64,000 nt of DNA from Moringa oleifera (GCA_021397835.1 JAJFZO010000034.1:684501-748500); one strand, 5' to 3'; shown: positions 12,051 to 26,489, counted from the first letter of the stretch. Numbers and translations are program-made. Notes: generated by a model not told the origin, from the letters alone.

Positions 12051-15000
12051 TTCTGTTGGCACACAGGAGGTGAGTGGGTTGTCTTTGGCTTTGGTTACCT
12101 TGGCCAGGACCAGCTCCCCGAGCTCTTCCGGCTTGAAGCTTCGGGGCTTAGGGCTTTGTTTGTCTGGTTATTCGGATTCTGTGAATGCATTGACCCATTG
12201 ACTTTCACATTAATGGAGTCAACATCACCACCACACCATGTTGACCAGATGACACCTAGTGGTTGAACTATCGCTAGTGTTTCATTCACCAAATTCAATT
12301 CCTCCTTCTCATTCTTATATTAAAAAAATTCTCAATCATATTTATTTTTAATGTAAATTTTAATATTTAAATTAATATTTTTTAATTTAATATAAATTAA
12401 ATTTCACCTCAAGTAATTTTTAAAAATTAAAAAAAATCGTTATCAAGAAACTCAAATAAATTATCTTTCAATTTTCATTTTATCACTCAAATTTTGATCC
12501 ATCAATTTTTGATAATTTTTTTAAAATTATTGATAATTTAAATTATTTAAAAGAAATTTTTTTCATATGATTGCTTGAATTTAAATTAAATTAAATTAAA
12601 ACATCATATATATAATTAATTTAATATGATATTTCAATATATAAAATAAAAATAATATAATTTATGATTATTTTTATTTTTATCTTATCTAATATGTTTA
12701 AAATTTAACAAAATTTATTTTATATTATTTAAAATGAGTTACAATATTTTTTAAAAATTATTTTTTTAATTTTTTAACAACAGTTTAATGCGACAAAAGA
12801 GAACATGATTTAACGTTGTTTTGCAATAATGGTAACGACTTTTTGGTATCATTCGGGGCATGTGCGCCATAATTTTATTTTATTTTTTTTCAAGGGGGAA
12901 GGTATGTTCATGTGATTTTAGTGAATGTTTACATGTAATGCTTGTTTTTGTTGTGTCCACCAATCACATCATTTTATTTTGTTCATACCTGTTTTTCTAT
13001 GCCCTCATAATTACATGTTTAATTTAATAAAAAACGGAGTCTAATTACATATTTAATTTAATAAAATCAGAGTCTATTTACATATTTAATTTAATAAAAA
13101 AACAGAGTTTATTAAATAACAATATTAGATTTTCATGGAAAATGTATTAATTTTCTCTTTTGTATGATCCGATATTTTGTTTGTGTTAACATTATTAATT
13201 AAAAGGGAAAAAATAAATTATTGAACTATAACATATCTTAATTAGATATGAAGGAGAATCTTGTTTATCTTCTCCTTTTAAAGTTTTATAATTTATTATA
13301 TTTTAATTAATAAAAAGTAAATATAATAAATTAATTATAAATTTTATTAAATTAATGTGTATCAATATTTTTTAAAAAAGTTGATACAATTCAAATGAAT
13401 ATAAATTTTTAATGGATTAGATATTAAGATTGGCTTAGCGTTACATTCACCTTATTCTGACAAAACGTTGCTTTCTATTAACGTGTAATTTCCGAATCTG
13501 TTTGACTTAATCTACCACGAGACTCTAAAATTCGTGCAATGAAATTGATCGGTCATTAACATGATTTGAATTCCGATGCTGAATTGTTAAATGGAAAAAG
13601 AATATGGGTTTTTTCTTTTTCTAATCCAAAATGTCAGGGTTACTTACTGTACACCAATTATGCAAATAAATGAAAATTTAAAAACTAGCAAGCCACTTTT
13701 TGTTTCCCAAAAAAAAAAAGTAAGTTGAAAATAAATAGTAATTATAATTCTGATTATGAATTAGGAATTATTGACTTAGGCATAATACATATAGTTTGAT
13801 GATCAAGATAAAACTGCAAATAGTTAAATTGATTTTATTGATGCTTTTTATAGGTAATTCAAATTAAGAAGCGAATGTGACTGAAATTCGGGGGAATATA
13901 GGAGTAACTTAGTGCAATGATAGTTGGGTACTTAATTAAGAAGTTAGTAAGATTGCAAAATTAATAAGTCAACTAACAACCCCATAATTACTCTCTGGAT
14001 AAGAGTCAAAGAAGCCATCAATGGGCCAAACTATTGGTTACTTATCTCAATGGGAAGATCTCTCAAAGAAGATTTCCACTCAAGAAATATTAATGAGGCT
14101 CTAATTAAAATGATGATTAATTATATTGATAATTGCACTCATTGAAATCAAAGCAACCGCATGCCTGGGCTCTCACCTCATATAATATAAAGAGGCTTAT
14201 AGACATAACAGTTATTTATTAAACCTATGATGATATGATATTTAAGGTCAAACAGTTCATATTGTTTACGTAGCACTTAAATTGATGTGGACGATACTGA
14301 ACCATAGTACTTTTATCTTCACTTAAATTGAAACATACTTAACACTGGTTCAACTCAAAATTAATGACTTTATGATTTCACATCAATTTAATTCAGATAT
14401 AACGGAATATTTATTAACAATTATGATCTCTTTGAAAAATACTTATAATAAATCACATATATTATACTCTCAAATTTTAGTATCATTTAAAAATTATATA
14501 TTGATTTGAAGGAGAAATTTATCCCCTTTTTTTTTATAAATCTTTTGCTATCGACTTTTCTACCAATCATATATTTCTCAATAATTTTTTACATGATATT
14601 TTATATAAAAATTAAAAAAAATAAAAAATATATATAAATGACATCAATTTCTCTGGACCAAACAAGTATTTTCATACTAGGTATCTAATTTAAAATATAT
14701 AATGCTAGTACTGCTTGTGCAGGCTTAACCCAGCAATTAGTTACAACTAATGCATTCTTCAATTATATTTGGTTAGGGTTTGGTTCAAGTTACAATTAAG
14801 TCCAATCATTAAATATGTAGGGAATAGGCTTTTTGCACAGAAAAGATTAGGTTGAACCAATACCATCCGTTCATCTCCATGCGTTTCAGTGTGAACCCAT
14901 ATCAGGCTGACTCGAAAGAAGATTGATTGACATGGATATTTTCTCGCGAGCCAAACAGGGGATAGGGTTAGGTGTGGACAAAACCCTCAAAGGATAGAAG

Positions 15001-18000
15001 ATGTGTCGCAAACATTAATGCAAGTGTTAGCTAGAAGTTGCTCTCTCCCATGTGAAGTGAGATGGTCGAGTCAAGTGTTGTCCTTATGGAAGAGAGGACT
15101 ATGTTTGATGATGCCAAGAGGCCCACAGACAGACAGGGTCCTGCCCTAGCATGTGGGGTTGAAAAACACCCAAAAAACACTATAAAGGTGCATAGGGCAC
15201 GTTGAATTAGGTCAGTGTCATGCATCCCATGCAAGCAGAGGCTTGCCCGGTGGTTGTCAGGCAACGACAGTGGCCACGATGGTTGCCTCATGTATCTCAG
15301 TGTCTTTTTGGGGTGCCACAAGAGGGACTCATGTAGAGATAAAAAGCATGAAACTATGTGACCAAAGCCTACAGTGAAAGTAGGTATAACTTTCCCTTTT
15401 TGGGCATAAAATTGAAAAAGCAATTTCATTGATCATCCTTATGTCAGGTTGGGTTCGAAGCACAGATGAGAAGAAGCTGAGCTCCCTCAAAGACTAATAA
15501 TACCCAATAATTGAATGATCACAACTAACAATTTAGTGTAATCCTACTCAGACAAGCATGCGGCCTACCTCAAAAACTGATGATTTATTTTCTTTATTAA
15601 CAAAGCTGAACTGATCTTGATAACCCAATTGGCTTCTGAAGCTGTTAGCTATATAAGCTAAATGGGTCAAACACTTTCTGGGTAAATAATCTTTCTTTCT
15701 TGCCGGCCAAACAAAAGAAAAAGATCACCCAGTTTTGTAACCTTAATTTAGAGGGATAACTTCTGTCATGGGGTTTAATTTATGAATTGGCATAAAGAGT
15801 AGTGCATGGATTTTAGCTCTATATCCATCGGTGATGAAAGAGGAGTTAATGAGTCTCACATGGGGTTCTTGTTTGCTTCCTAAATATCATCATATTCATA
15901 TGCAAGTAAGTTATGAGAAGTAGAGATTTTTTGTCTTCAACTTTAATGACCTTCACATGGCTGGCCACATGCATTCCGTTACATTAATATTTTCAACCCT
16001 AATGAAATTCCATTCTTCCCCTCTCCACCTAACCAATCCCTCATCCACACCACTGAATTCAATCATTTTCCATTTGCAAATTAACACAACCTATCCACCA
16101 TTTAGATTTCAGTGCAATCTGATCATATTTCTCAAAAATTCCTAGGAATTTATATTTTTTAATATTAGTCATATTTGCTCATTTTTTGATTGACACTGGT
16201 AATTTTCTCTAGCAATAGTAATGACACATCAACTACTACACAAAGGGATAATCAAATCATTAAGAAGATTGACCTACGTATGAAAGTGAGTTTTGTGTAT
16301 GAGCCTTGCCTTGTCTTTTTTGATCAGATAAGCCTTGCCCTGTCTCATTAGCATATCTCTTTCACTCCTGGAATTTTATTATAATGATCAAAACCAGCAG
16401 CCTCAATTTTATTAGGCTTGACATTATTGGTTGTGAACTGTTTGCTTTTGTTTCCATTTAATTACATTATGATACTACTAGGCATTGGTGTTTGTGAGCT
16501 TTAATCATTTGGTATTCAATAACAATTTCCAACACCCAACATCTTCCCATATGAAATTCCTGGGATTCTGTCTTTCCCTGTTGGACCCATTAAGAATAAA
16601 GAAATCTAACCCTGTCCTATTAAAATTCTATCAGAAATTAATGGTCTTGACCTGCCATTAGAATAATTTCTCTAAAAAAAAAAAATATCTCCAAGTACTC
16701 GATGTCAATAGTAGTATACCCATTTGCAATTTTCTTAATAGAAAAGAATCAATGCAATGAAAATGATAGCAATATTAGATTGAATTCTTAGGTTTACTGG
16801 TCTGATCAATCTTGCCCCACAAGACTGTGTAAGCATTCAATGCTAGAATTATGCATAACAGATTGAATCAATTTTCTACAAATATAATGAAAGATATTAA
16901 TTGTGTTGTATTTATGTTAACCCCACATAGACAGTACATGCCAGTCAGTCTGGCAAGCAAAGCACCCACCCATTGATAAATCAATGTCAAAATCCTGGCA
17001 GGCTAACTTCTCAAAAAAATTCAGATCCCTAACCGTTAGATAGCGGGGCTACCAAGAAAGCTTCAATAACTATGCTTATTCAGATATCACACTCACACTT
17101 ATGAAAGCTTTTAATTTACAATGAGACTTTTTCTTGCCCAGCAACTCTGCCTTTGGCAAAAGGATTGTCTTTTTGTCCTTTTAAGATCCAATAATACGTT
17201 ACTTCTTTAATCTTGGCAGTCATGTTCTGTTTAAATGGGAAAACCCAAGATCTGATTGGGTTTATTTTATATGTATCACTCAATCACTTCAATTAAAAAT
17301 TATTTGGGTTTAATCAAATATACAGTTTGAGAAGACTCCAGAAATTTTAGGGGATATTTTAATGCATTCAGTTCAATCTATTAAACAATCCTAGACATGT
17401 CAAAACAGTGACTGAGAATCCAAGAAATATTAATTAGAATTCTAGAAGTTAGAGCAACGACCATCAGTACGTTCTAATCGTTAGAAGAAACAGTTCATCA
17501 AAGCATCTCATTTAAATTCACCAATTTATGAATATTCAACAAAAATTAATTTGAAAGTGAATGGAAACAAACTTACCAACGCCTCCAATTGAATGCAAAT
17601 AAGAGATGAGGAAGGACACCATCGGACTTGTGTGGACACTGCTAGGGCCCATGGCTGAGTCATGAATAGTTATTCCCATGCTAGTGGCCATAGACAGCCC
17701 CGGTCACAGGAGCCCCTGCATGATCATAAGGGCATTGCTGCAAGTTACATGAACTGCTTGTCTAGGAGATTATTTGTGATGGACTTCAGGATACAATTGA
17801 TAATGACAGAAAACGATCTTAATTGATAAGAAATTTACCACCGTGATATGTGACTTGAAAATGAAATCCACTTCCTGAGGTTTCCTCGACCATAGAGAGA
17901 CTTCTTGCTCTTGCTACAGGAAGCTCGCGTCATCATAAACAACACCAGATCTATCTTCTGCGGACCACCTCACTTCATGAGCTTAGTTTCAAAGGATACC

Positions 18001-18339
18001 AGAGATGGGTTACAGCAGAAACATTAATTTTGTAATGTTTCTACTGAGACCAATCCCTACTAAAAATCATAAAGAATTAACATCCAATTAAACCAGAAAA
18101 CAGTTTAGGTTCCTCATAGTCAACTTTTCAGTCGTTTCTGCACTAAAATTTATATCCATTCATCATACTCATACTTCATATAAGACAGAAGAAAAATAAA
18201 CATTTGAATATCATCTAAACCAGTTTACATCTATTACCGTGATATTTACAAACTTGCTTGCAGCAAGGTTCAAAAGATATCACCAAATCAAGGTGTCCCT
18301 AAAATCTTTGAGCGATAAACCGTAGAAAGAAATCACAAC
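12051..18339. other. 6.3 kb gene-poor intergenic DNA
   Basis: Mostly AT-rich sequence with long A/T runs at 12300-12780 and 13000-13400. A more balanced stretch at about 14900-15450 contains a 132-codon minus-strand frame (15031-15429) with an ATG. It has no recognisable domain and no obvious splice partners. I checked by eye for the best-known plant miRNA sequences and saw none. No transposon ends were found. Confidence 0.45.
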
Positions 18340-21300
18340 TCAGTTAGACTTCATCTCGATATCTTCATTCTCTCTTGTAATGGCATCAGAACCACCATCT
18401 TTAGGAAGGAGCCCAAGCAGTGGCAAAGGTAATAGTGAAGTAAGATTGCAAAGAATTATCAAAAAGGACAGGTTATCAAAACTGTCCTTAGTTACACCAA
18501 AGAGTTGTGTCAAGCCTGCCCCTATCAGCCCACCAACAACACTCCCTCCATTCGATATGGACATGAGGGTTGCAAAAAGAGTTGCTTCCATTCCTTCTGG
18601 ACATAATCTTGCTGCCAGCACAAGAACCGGCATGAAAGAAGCCTGAGAAAGAATGGTTGCGTGTTAAGATTAGAAACATCAGTGTGGAGAAAAAGAAGGA
18701 AAAGATAAAAAAGAACTAAAGCAACAATAAAATAATTGAGAAGCAGAAAACAACCACATAGAAAATTGCTCATATCATAGATGTGACTAGATTCTTGATG
18801 TCAAAATGGAGACAATATTTATAACATAATAAACATTAAAGCCTGGACTAGATCATGAAAGGAACTCATTTAGACACTACGGAAAAATCCCTAGTTCATG
18901 AGGCATTTATTACTTTGAAAATAAAAAATGTGAAAAATTGTTGGTATACCATTTCAAACCAGAGCCCATAAAAGAATTCTTCATTCCATGAGAACCAAAA
19001 GAATCTTCCCAGTGATAAAGTCACTCAGAATAACTCTGGCATTTCCGAACACCTTTGCTATCAAAGATGCTTTACAGTCCATTGGAACTGATATCCAGAT
19101 GAAAATTATACAAAGGCTACATGTAGCACAAAATGGAATTGAGTGAACTTTTATTACCTGACCAAGAACTGTTAGAATCAATGAATCTCCAATGGCAAAC
19201 CACTCATCACTTATGCCCAACTGCCGGTTGAAGCCAGTAACAAGGAAAACCTACATAAAAGATAAGAATGATATAAACAAGAAGTGATACTGCACGAAGG
19301 TCAGAAACAAATCTGAAAATAACATTACACAGTACAGATGCATAAACAAACCTGAGTCATCCCAAGAGCTGTACCAATAACGGTTGTCACAAGAAAAATC
19401 TTCCGCAATGAAACGGTTTTGAGAAACCCATTATACAATCCAACACCAAGCAATGATGCAACTGAAGTCACAAGCTTGACACGACCCAGAAATTCTGGAG
19501 TGAAGCCAAGTTTATTTGTGCTGAAATTGATTTGAGTAGATTACAATCAACAAAAAATTTTGAAGTAGCCATGAAACAAAAATATAGAAACAATCAAGCA
19601 ATGACCACAATCAAGCAGAGTACCCACGTGAAGTAAAACATGGCAGAATCTGACTGAGGTGTTGCCTGCCACAGAAAAATAAATAATGTGGGGAGGAACA
19701 CATTAGGCTGCTTGACAGCACCCCACAGCTGCATAATATAATGCTTTGAATTTTCAAGAAAGCCAGGACTGGCCCAAGAAAAATTCTGCCCCCTTCCCAG
19801 ACGAACCAGTTGTTGTTCTTTCACAAGTAAAGCAACTGCAGATGTTATGAGAGGTAGAAATGCCGTCACACCAAAGACAAACCTGAGACATCAGAATCGT
19901 CAGCTAAAGAACTGTTGCAACCATCATCAATTCGAGGGGGTCACTTCATGGGCAAACCACCTTAAGTACCTTACACCATAAGAATCTACCAAGGAGCCAC
20001 TAAAGTAGGAGCTCACTATCCCACCAAAAGCTGAGGATCCCCAACATAAAGACTGCAGAGATCCTGACATGCTTTGTGACTCACCACGAGCCCTCTCTAC
20101 AACCATGGAGTCTACGACCTACATCAAACGTCAGTTCTCAGATACACAGGAAGTATGTCGCAACAATTATCATTCACAAATACAAATTGTTGCTCCTTAC
20201 TTTATCCTTCTCTGAATATCATATGGACATCTATTTTCCTCACTAGCCTTTTTGGCACATGTAATGATCACGCAATAATAAAAACAAAAATTTCATTGGA
20301 CGAATTTAAGAAAATAGCATTTATCAAAGAAAAATACAATAGTTTAATTTGGGGATTATTTAACAGAGAAAACATAAAAAGAGAAATGCAAGAGGAGAAG
20401 GGGTAATGGAGGGAGACTAAGAAAATTTAACTTCAAAATTTCGATCATTTTCAGTTATTGATTTCCATGATCATTATCGTCTCTCAATATTTGTACTTTG
20501 GGCTCCAGGAGTTTCTACAAAGAGAAGAAGAGAAGTGTAAAAAATTCATAGTTGAAAACAGTCAAGTTTTGCTTCACAGGCAGTAGAGACATGAGCCTTA
20601 AATCTCCTAACTACTTCAGAGCTAGCATCATGACACTTATGTAAGGTCCCTTCAATCTTGCAATACAGCTACATTTCCCATAATAGCATAACTCCCATTA
20701 ATATAAAAAAATAAATATATAAAAAATAAAAGAGAGCCAACACGTAATTCAGTTTTCTCAGCACATGCTTCAATCGTATGAGGAGAATGAAAGACAACAA
20801 CAGAATTCCCTAGTTTGAACTTAAAATCTCTTCTCCACAATTTTTAACAATTAGAATAATCCTAGTAAGTACTAACTTTTGCACCTTAATCTTCAATGCA
20901 TCAGTCATTCACCGAAACTTGGTAAAATATCTATTGTATCAAAAATGAAAATCCTGCATTTCCCTCACTAACTATGGTATTATGACCACTAATGACCATC
21001 CTTAGGTAAGTTTTAGATACTTAGGCCTTTTCCAACCTTTGAAAAATAAAACCTTGGTGTTGATCTTCATACCTTGTTTCATAATTGACCTACAATCAAT
21101 CATGTTGTGTATATCAACATAGAAACCAAGACATCTGACATAACAGCAGCATAGGAGTTGCATTCACAATTGGACCGCAATAAAGCATCATTCCCACGAA
21201 ATGCAACTGCAACTGCCTTATTTATTGCCAACTTACAATAAATCATCATATAGTAGACACCATGCTCGATCTGATATTGATACGTAATTAACTAAATAAA

Positions 21301-23136
21301 AGTTGGCATAAATAGCAAAAGTTACATGACAAACTAAATGTTTTACCATGCAAGACAACACCTAGAAGAAATATCAAATCCTTAACAACTCAACCATAAA
21401 AATCATTTATTAGTAAACAAATCCGGAGAACGGCAGATACTTACGACATCAGAGAAGGCAACGGAAAGAGACCCAAGAAGTATGCAGAAAGCAGCATCAT
21501 ACTTGCTGTCAACAAAAGTAGCCATCAAACCCCATGAGAGTGCACCAAGAAGTCCAGATAGAACCAAATATGATCTCCTTCGGTAACCAAAAAGTGGTAT
21601 TGAATCACTGGAACAGCAAAAAAAAAGTTCTCAAGCTTAGCACAGAAACATATTCAACACTTCCAAGCCAACTGTAACAAGTACAAATAGAGATAGGAGA
21701 TGACTCGCACCTCATAAACCCATAGACAGGTTTAATAAGCCATGGTAACGCAGAGAAACCAGATATCACAGCTGTCTAGTCAACATGTATAATTTGTCAG
21801 TGGTATATAATACTAATGTATATGTACTGCACATACTCATTGAAAAGATCTTATAATCCATAAAACATATCCCCTTCTGGTGCCATAAATTTTTAGGCAA
21901 GATTGAGCCAAAAGAAGATATGTTAATCAATGCATAGCATAGAATATTGATCAACAAACATAAAATCAACTGGGAACACCATAGAAAGGTAGATAAAAAT
22001 TAATCTATCGCATCATTAGAGAAAAGTAGGAAAAAGAAAAGAAGAGAAAAGAAAGTTACATATATAGTTGCACAACCTCAAGCATTATTGAAGGGGGGAA
22101 GAAAATTAGGAGGAGGTACCTCTGCAGGATCAAGATGCAAATCATCTTTGAGATAAAAACTGACAGCAAGTCTTGAAAGGCCTAAAACACCTTGAACAAA
22201 ATATACCATGGCCACCGCAACATTATCAGGTGATAATTCAACACCAAAGCATTTAATTGCACCAAGATATCTGCTGTTGCGCTGATCTGCTTTACTAGAA
22301 GAGTTTGTCTGTCCCTCCATGTCTGTTGTCAACACATCCCCTTTGCCAGCACCTAAAATTACACAAACAGTGCATACATATATATGAGCTTCTTACAATA
22401 CCAAACTAGTTAAGGCTTAAAAAATGTACTAATTTAAAAGATAAAAAGAGCAACCATGCGGTAGTCACCATTTACCTAAATCAAATCCAAATTTTAGTTT
22501 AACTTCCCCACAGCTAGGACATAACAAAAGGTGCTCAATGAAAGGACATCTTTGCTTCAATTCAGTCCAAGCTTTAATTCGAACTTATGCTAAAGCTCTA
22601 CAAGATCATTTTAATTTAGCACACACTACAACATGGGACGTGTTCACATAGAAGCTGATAGTAATCTTTAAATGCCAATGCATTTTAAGCTATAAAGTAG
22701 TTCTCAGTAAAATCATCTTCAACAACTAATTTTTTATTTTGATTGCTGAAAAAAGGACAAATTGATGTCTGCCTCAGCATCAACCAATCCAAACGCCAAA
22801 AATAGCTTATCCACTTTAAAACACCGCAACACATTCACATAATCAACGACAAAAATAAAAGAAAAACCTACTATTTCTGGATTGGGAAACCGAATCGTCG
22901 TCCCGGTCTCGCCTCAATGAAGGCGACGGCACAGAAACGGCGACGGACATGCCGTTTTCAGGTGGCCCCCGGCGAGTTGACCGGTACGTTCTCCTGCTTG
23001 ATACACGGCGGGACCCAGCGGTGAGAGAGAGGTATCGATGGGAAACCCGATAGGGTCCGGCCGGGAAGGAGACAAAGGACAAAAGCGTTTTTGGAGAGGG
23101 CAAGTTTGAGACAGAGGGAGATATTCGTGGAGCCAT
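18340..23136 (-). CDS. FBT1: Chloroplast folate-biopterin transporter 1 (FBT1/BT1 family)
   Basis: Nine exons, all in phase: 22872-23136, 22120-22352, 21711-21775, 21445-21607, 19970-20118, 19628-19882, 19352-19520, 19158-19250 and 18340-18642. They encode 564 aa, close to Arabidopsis At2g32040 (about 560). Residues 1-60 are rich in Ser and Arg with few acids, as in a chloroplast transit peptide. After that come the twelve-helix MFS-like transporter segments of the BT1 family, with blocks such as [50 protein letters not shown] and GLIGAGLTQ. The Arabidopsis and cyanobacterial relatives carry folates across the plastid envelope. The exon 1 donor (A|GTAGGT) and exon 6 donor (AC|GTGGGT) were chosen over nearby GTs because only these keep phase and restore the family sequence. 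Intron 4 is the longest (1.3 kb). Confidence 0.95.
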
Positions 23137-24977
23137 AAAAGTAATGTTGGTTAAGTTCTCCGCTTTAGCGCGTACTACGTAATGTAGGCCCCGAAATAAC
23201 GAAAAAGTCCTTCCAAATGGAACTAATTACGATCCACTGCCAAATGCAACTGTAATGGCCCAGCATGGATCCCGGTGACACATTTTCTTTTCTTTTTCTT
23301 TTTCTTTTTTTTTTTGGTTGTTTTTCAATAACCCAATCAAACAACCTGAAGCACCTTAAAAATGGCAAAATGGTAAAATTATATGTATGTTACCAATCTT
23401 ATTTAATTTTCCTAAATGATTTAGAAAAATGTTTAAAGAATTTTGTGGGCAACAAGTAGTACTTCCTTCATCACATTAGTTTTTTAAATTAAGTTTCAAC
23501 TATGCCAACATTTTTTATTTTTTGTTTACATTTAAAAGATGTAACAAGGCAATTGAGTTCAAATTTCTTTTTAAAAAATATAGATTTAATTTTATATTTT
23601 ACTTTTTCTTCAAAAAAATGTTGATTTTAACTTTCAAAATAAATTTTATTAAAATTTTAAAAATTAAAAATATTTTTAAAAAACATCTTTTGCGAGTATT
23701 TTTAATTTAATTTATTTCACAAATAAAAAAGTTCATAAAAATAATTTATTAATCAAAATTATTTAAATTTTAAAAATGGGATTTAAATAAATTATAAAAT
23801 ATGTTTGAATATTTCTTAAGTATTTTAAAAATAAAACTAATATTAATGTTCCTTAATCATTTTAAAATAAATTTTAATTTAAACAAAATCAATAAAACAA
23901 TATTTGTTTGCATAAAAGCGATTAAAAAATAAAATTTTAAATTTTAAATGGTTTTGTTTTTTATTATATTAATATAAAAATAAATAAATTTAAATTTTTG
24001 TTTTATTAATTTTTGACTTGGAGAAAATTTAACGAAAAGATAATGTGAACAGAAAATCCTACTGAAAACAAATAAGCATTGAAAGGTGAGTAAACACCTA
24101 ACAGCAACTAACAGGCAGCAATTGGTCCAACGTTGTTGATTTATTAGGACCCAGCGTCAGGCCCCCCCAATCTGTGTGAAGCTTTCCCACTAGAGTCCCT
24201 TGGAAAGGTTTTGTACAGTGCAGGAGTCCTTCGCCAGGGACCCCTACCCTTAACTTTGTTCTCCAGTAATTTCTGGACAATCTTTCATAACACACAGTAC
24301 TTATATCAACTCAGCACAGGCAATGCTTTACCAGACGTACATGGTAGGACCAATGACTCAGCTTAACAGCAAGTTTCTAAAACTTAAATTCTCTGACAAA
24401 TCAAGACAGGCATCTGGGTCCGGATTGTTTAATCAATTTGATAGCTTGAAGAACATTAGTTTAGTCTGGTATCCAGAAGGATTATTCTGTGGAATTATTC
24501 ACAAATCTGTGTTTAATAATAGCTAGTCTTTGGTCAGTGCTTAGGAAAGAGAATGGAGATAAGGGAATCGACCTGAAATGAGATCATTTGATTAAAGTGC
24601 CTTATCAAGAGAAGATTTAGGTTTAAAATAAGTGGAAGATAATGTAAAGGTTAAGTCTTTAATTAATCATATCATGAAAGCCACCAACTTTGTGAACTTG
24701 TGGAACAAAAATGAAAAACCCAATTTATGATTCATTCATTCATTCAACAAAATCATTTCTGGAAAACACTGAAGGACCAAAACATCAAACAGGTTGCAGA
24801 CAATGAAGCAGGTTTGGGCAACAAATGATCTTATCTGGTTATCTTGAATGTTGGTTTATGGGACTTTCATGGCAATCTTGATGAAGGAAGTTGTGCATGA
24901 CAAAAAGGTGGCGCGTCCCTTTAATGGAAGCTTTAAGCAAAAGTGAGAGGTTCGTGGGTGAGGGTTAACTGTAACTA
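23137..24977. other. Intergenic: FBT1 promoter and FLZ 3' flank
   Basis: The part next to 23136 should carry the FBT1 promoter and leader; no TATA box was obvious. A very AT-rich block covers about 23460-24030. From 24040 to 24977 the base mix is ordinary, but I saw no coding frame or RNA gene; part of it is the 3' UTR of the FLZ gene. Confidence 0.45.
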
Positions 24978-26153
24978 TCAGGAACAAGTTCCATGAACAT
25001 CATCTGATTCCAACTTATCTATTCCCTCCTCCAGCATCATTTCCTGGTAGCGACATTCCCGGCTGCAGAAGGCCTTCTCGCCCCTGGAAAAAGGAACAGG
25101 ATAATCAGACAGGAACCCCGAATATGTTCCTAGGTTTGTTAACAAGAAAACTTGTAATAAAATGGGTTTGTCTAGTCAGTAGAAGAAACCCAGCTCACAT
25201 CTTGGCTGATTAATAAGCACAAAAAAAAAAAAAAATCAGAGAGAGAGAGAGAGATATATACTTTAATATAAACCAACTACTAGAATTTCACAGATAAAAA
25301 TGAAAAATCATTTCAAAAAAGGAAAAAGCAAGCAAACGGATGGCCAGAATTGGAAACTAGAGGAATGAGCTAACCTGTACATGAAGATGTCATTTCCTTG
25401 CCCTAAATTCTTCTTGCATGTGTAGCAGGAGCTAAGAAAACTCTCCGATGGATAAGTTAACCCGTTTTCCTTTTTCAAAGCAGAGAACCCAACAACACCG
25501 CAACAGCTCTCAACTATGCAATTATCAAAAATATGGGTGGTTTTCGGGTTAGGGCCATGAGATATAACACAAGTGTAATCCTCAGACAGCTCCATCTCAA
25601 TAGCAGAGAGGCATCCGGTGAAAACCCGTGGAGAAGTTGGAGCTTCCAGGCCCGAATTAGCTGAGCTAAATCCTGATTTCTTGACTGGAGATAACCCAGA
25701 GCAAAATGAACCCAATTGAGAACTCCTTGTCTTGATACCAAAATCAGCTGGGGATCTTGGAGATTCAGCCGGAGAAAAAACAGAGGGAGGCAGAGGTGGG
25801 ATCTGGATTCTCAGCTGGGACCCGAACAGAAGCATCCTGTTCTCAGGTTTTGAAAAATTAGAATCCGATTTCCCATCTTTCAGAGCATCTACAATGCCAA
25901 GGCCAATCCCTTTTGACTCCAATTTGTGCCGTGTCTCGGGTTCTTGAGTGGGTTTTGGTGTATTCGGGTTTGATTCAAACCAAAATGGGTTCTTGAGAAC
26001 AGAGAACGGTTTACTATCAAGAATGGAAGTTGGGCTCATAACAGCATCATTTTCAGTGAAGCTCTTTAAGGTAAATCCAGTTAACAGTCTAGGAAATGAA
26101 GTGGGTTTCTTCTTTTTGTCAGTTGGAGAAGGGACGGAGCCACAGTCCGTCAT
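24978..26153 (-). CDS. FCS-like zinc finger protein (FLZ, DUF581)
   Basis: Two exons, 25375-26153 and 24978-25083, with a 291 bp intron (AG|GTTAG ... CCAG|GGG). They encode 294 aa. The N-terminal two thirds are low-complexity, Ser/Pro-rich, with repeated SP motifs and blocks such as FWFESNPNT and [13 protein letters not shown] that are typical of the family. The zinc finger spans about residues 240-275: SCYTCKKNL, then MYR at the exon junction, then [11 protein letters not shown]. It is therefore split by the intron between its two Cys pairs, as usual in FLZ genes. FLZ proteins act as adaptors that bind SnRK1 kinase subunits in energy signalling. An in-frame TGA just upstream of 26153 fixes this ATG as the start, but its context is weak (C at -3, A at +4). 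The intron carries an A-run followed by a GA repeat (25238-25253). By position it resembles At3g22550. Confidence 0.93.
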
Positions 26154-26230
26154 TAGAGCTTGCTTACTGGTTGTTGTCGTCGTCGTTGCTGCTCCTCTTG
26201 AACTCTTCCTCAGCGTAACTCAGAATATCA

Positions 26231-26489
26231 TCACTGCAAATAAAAAACCAAAACTTAACCCCAAAACCGGAACTTCTAGATTTTTCTTGTTCACAAATAC
26301 GAGAAGCAACAAGAGAAAGATTGAACTTACCTCTAGAATAGGGCTTTTTGGGCAAAACCACCAGGGATTAATGCAGTTATGATCAGAACAAGCTTCAATA
26401 AGCTCCGATGAGTAGCAGAAGGCAGCGATGTTGAAGTTCTTATCAGCGAACCAGAAACTAGATAGTGACAGTGCAATCAAAACCACCAT
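26231..26489 (-). CDS. Upstream ORF (53 codons) in the FLZ leader, stop made by splicing
   Basis: ATG at 26489 in a strong context (A at -3, G at +4) opens 53 codons to 26331. A consensus donor (GAG|GTAAGTTC) follows. A good acceptor (TTATTTGCAG) is at 26234, and the spliced message reads GAG then TGA at 26233-26231. The uORF would end 77 nt before the FLZ start codon. The peptide begins with a hydrophobic stretch ([14 protein letters not shown]) and ends in a Cys/Trp/Pro-rich tail ([12 protein letters not shown]). If the 97 bp intron is kept, the frame runs on to 26220. This depends on the transcript starting above 26489, which I cannot see. Confidence 0.45.

Noticed and set aside
12300..13420. 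AT-rich blocks as possible MITEs or matrix-attachment regions
   Set aside because: No paired terminal repeats or target-site duplications could be seen by eye, and A/T runs alone are not evidence.
15031..15429. 132-codon frame in the 6 kb intergenic region
   Set aside because: It has an ATG but no domain, no signal peptide, no exon partners and an irregular amino-acid mix. It could be part of a non-coding transcript, so I left it as a remark only.
18380..18646. 88-codon plus-strand frame
   Set aside because: Antisense of the last FBT1 exon.
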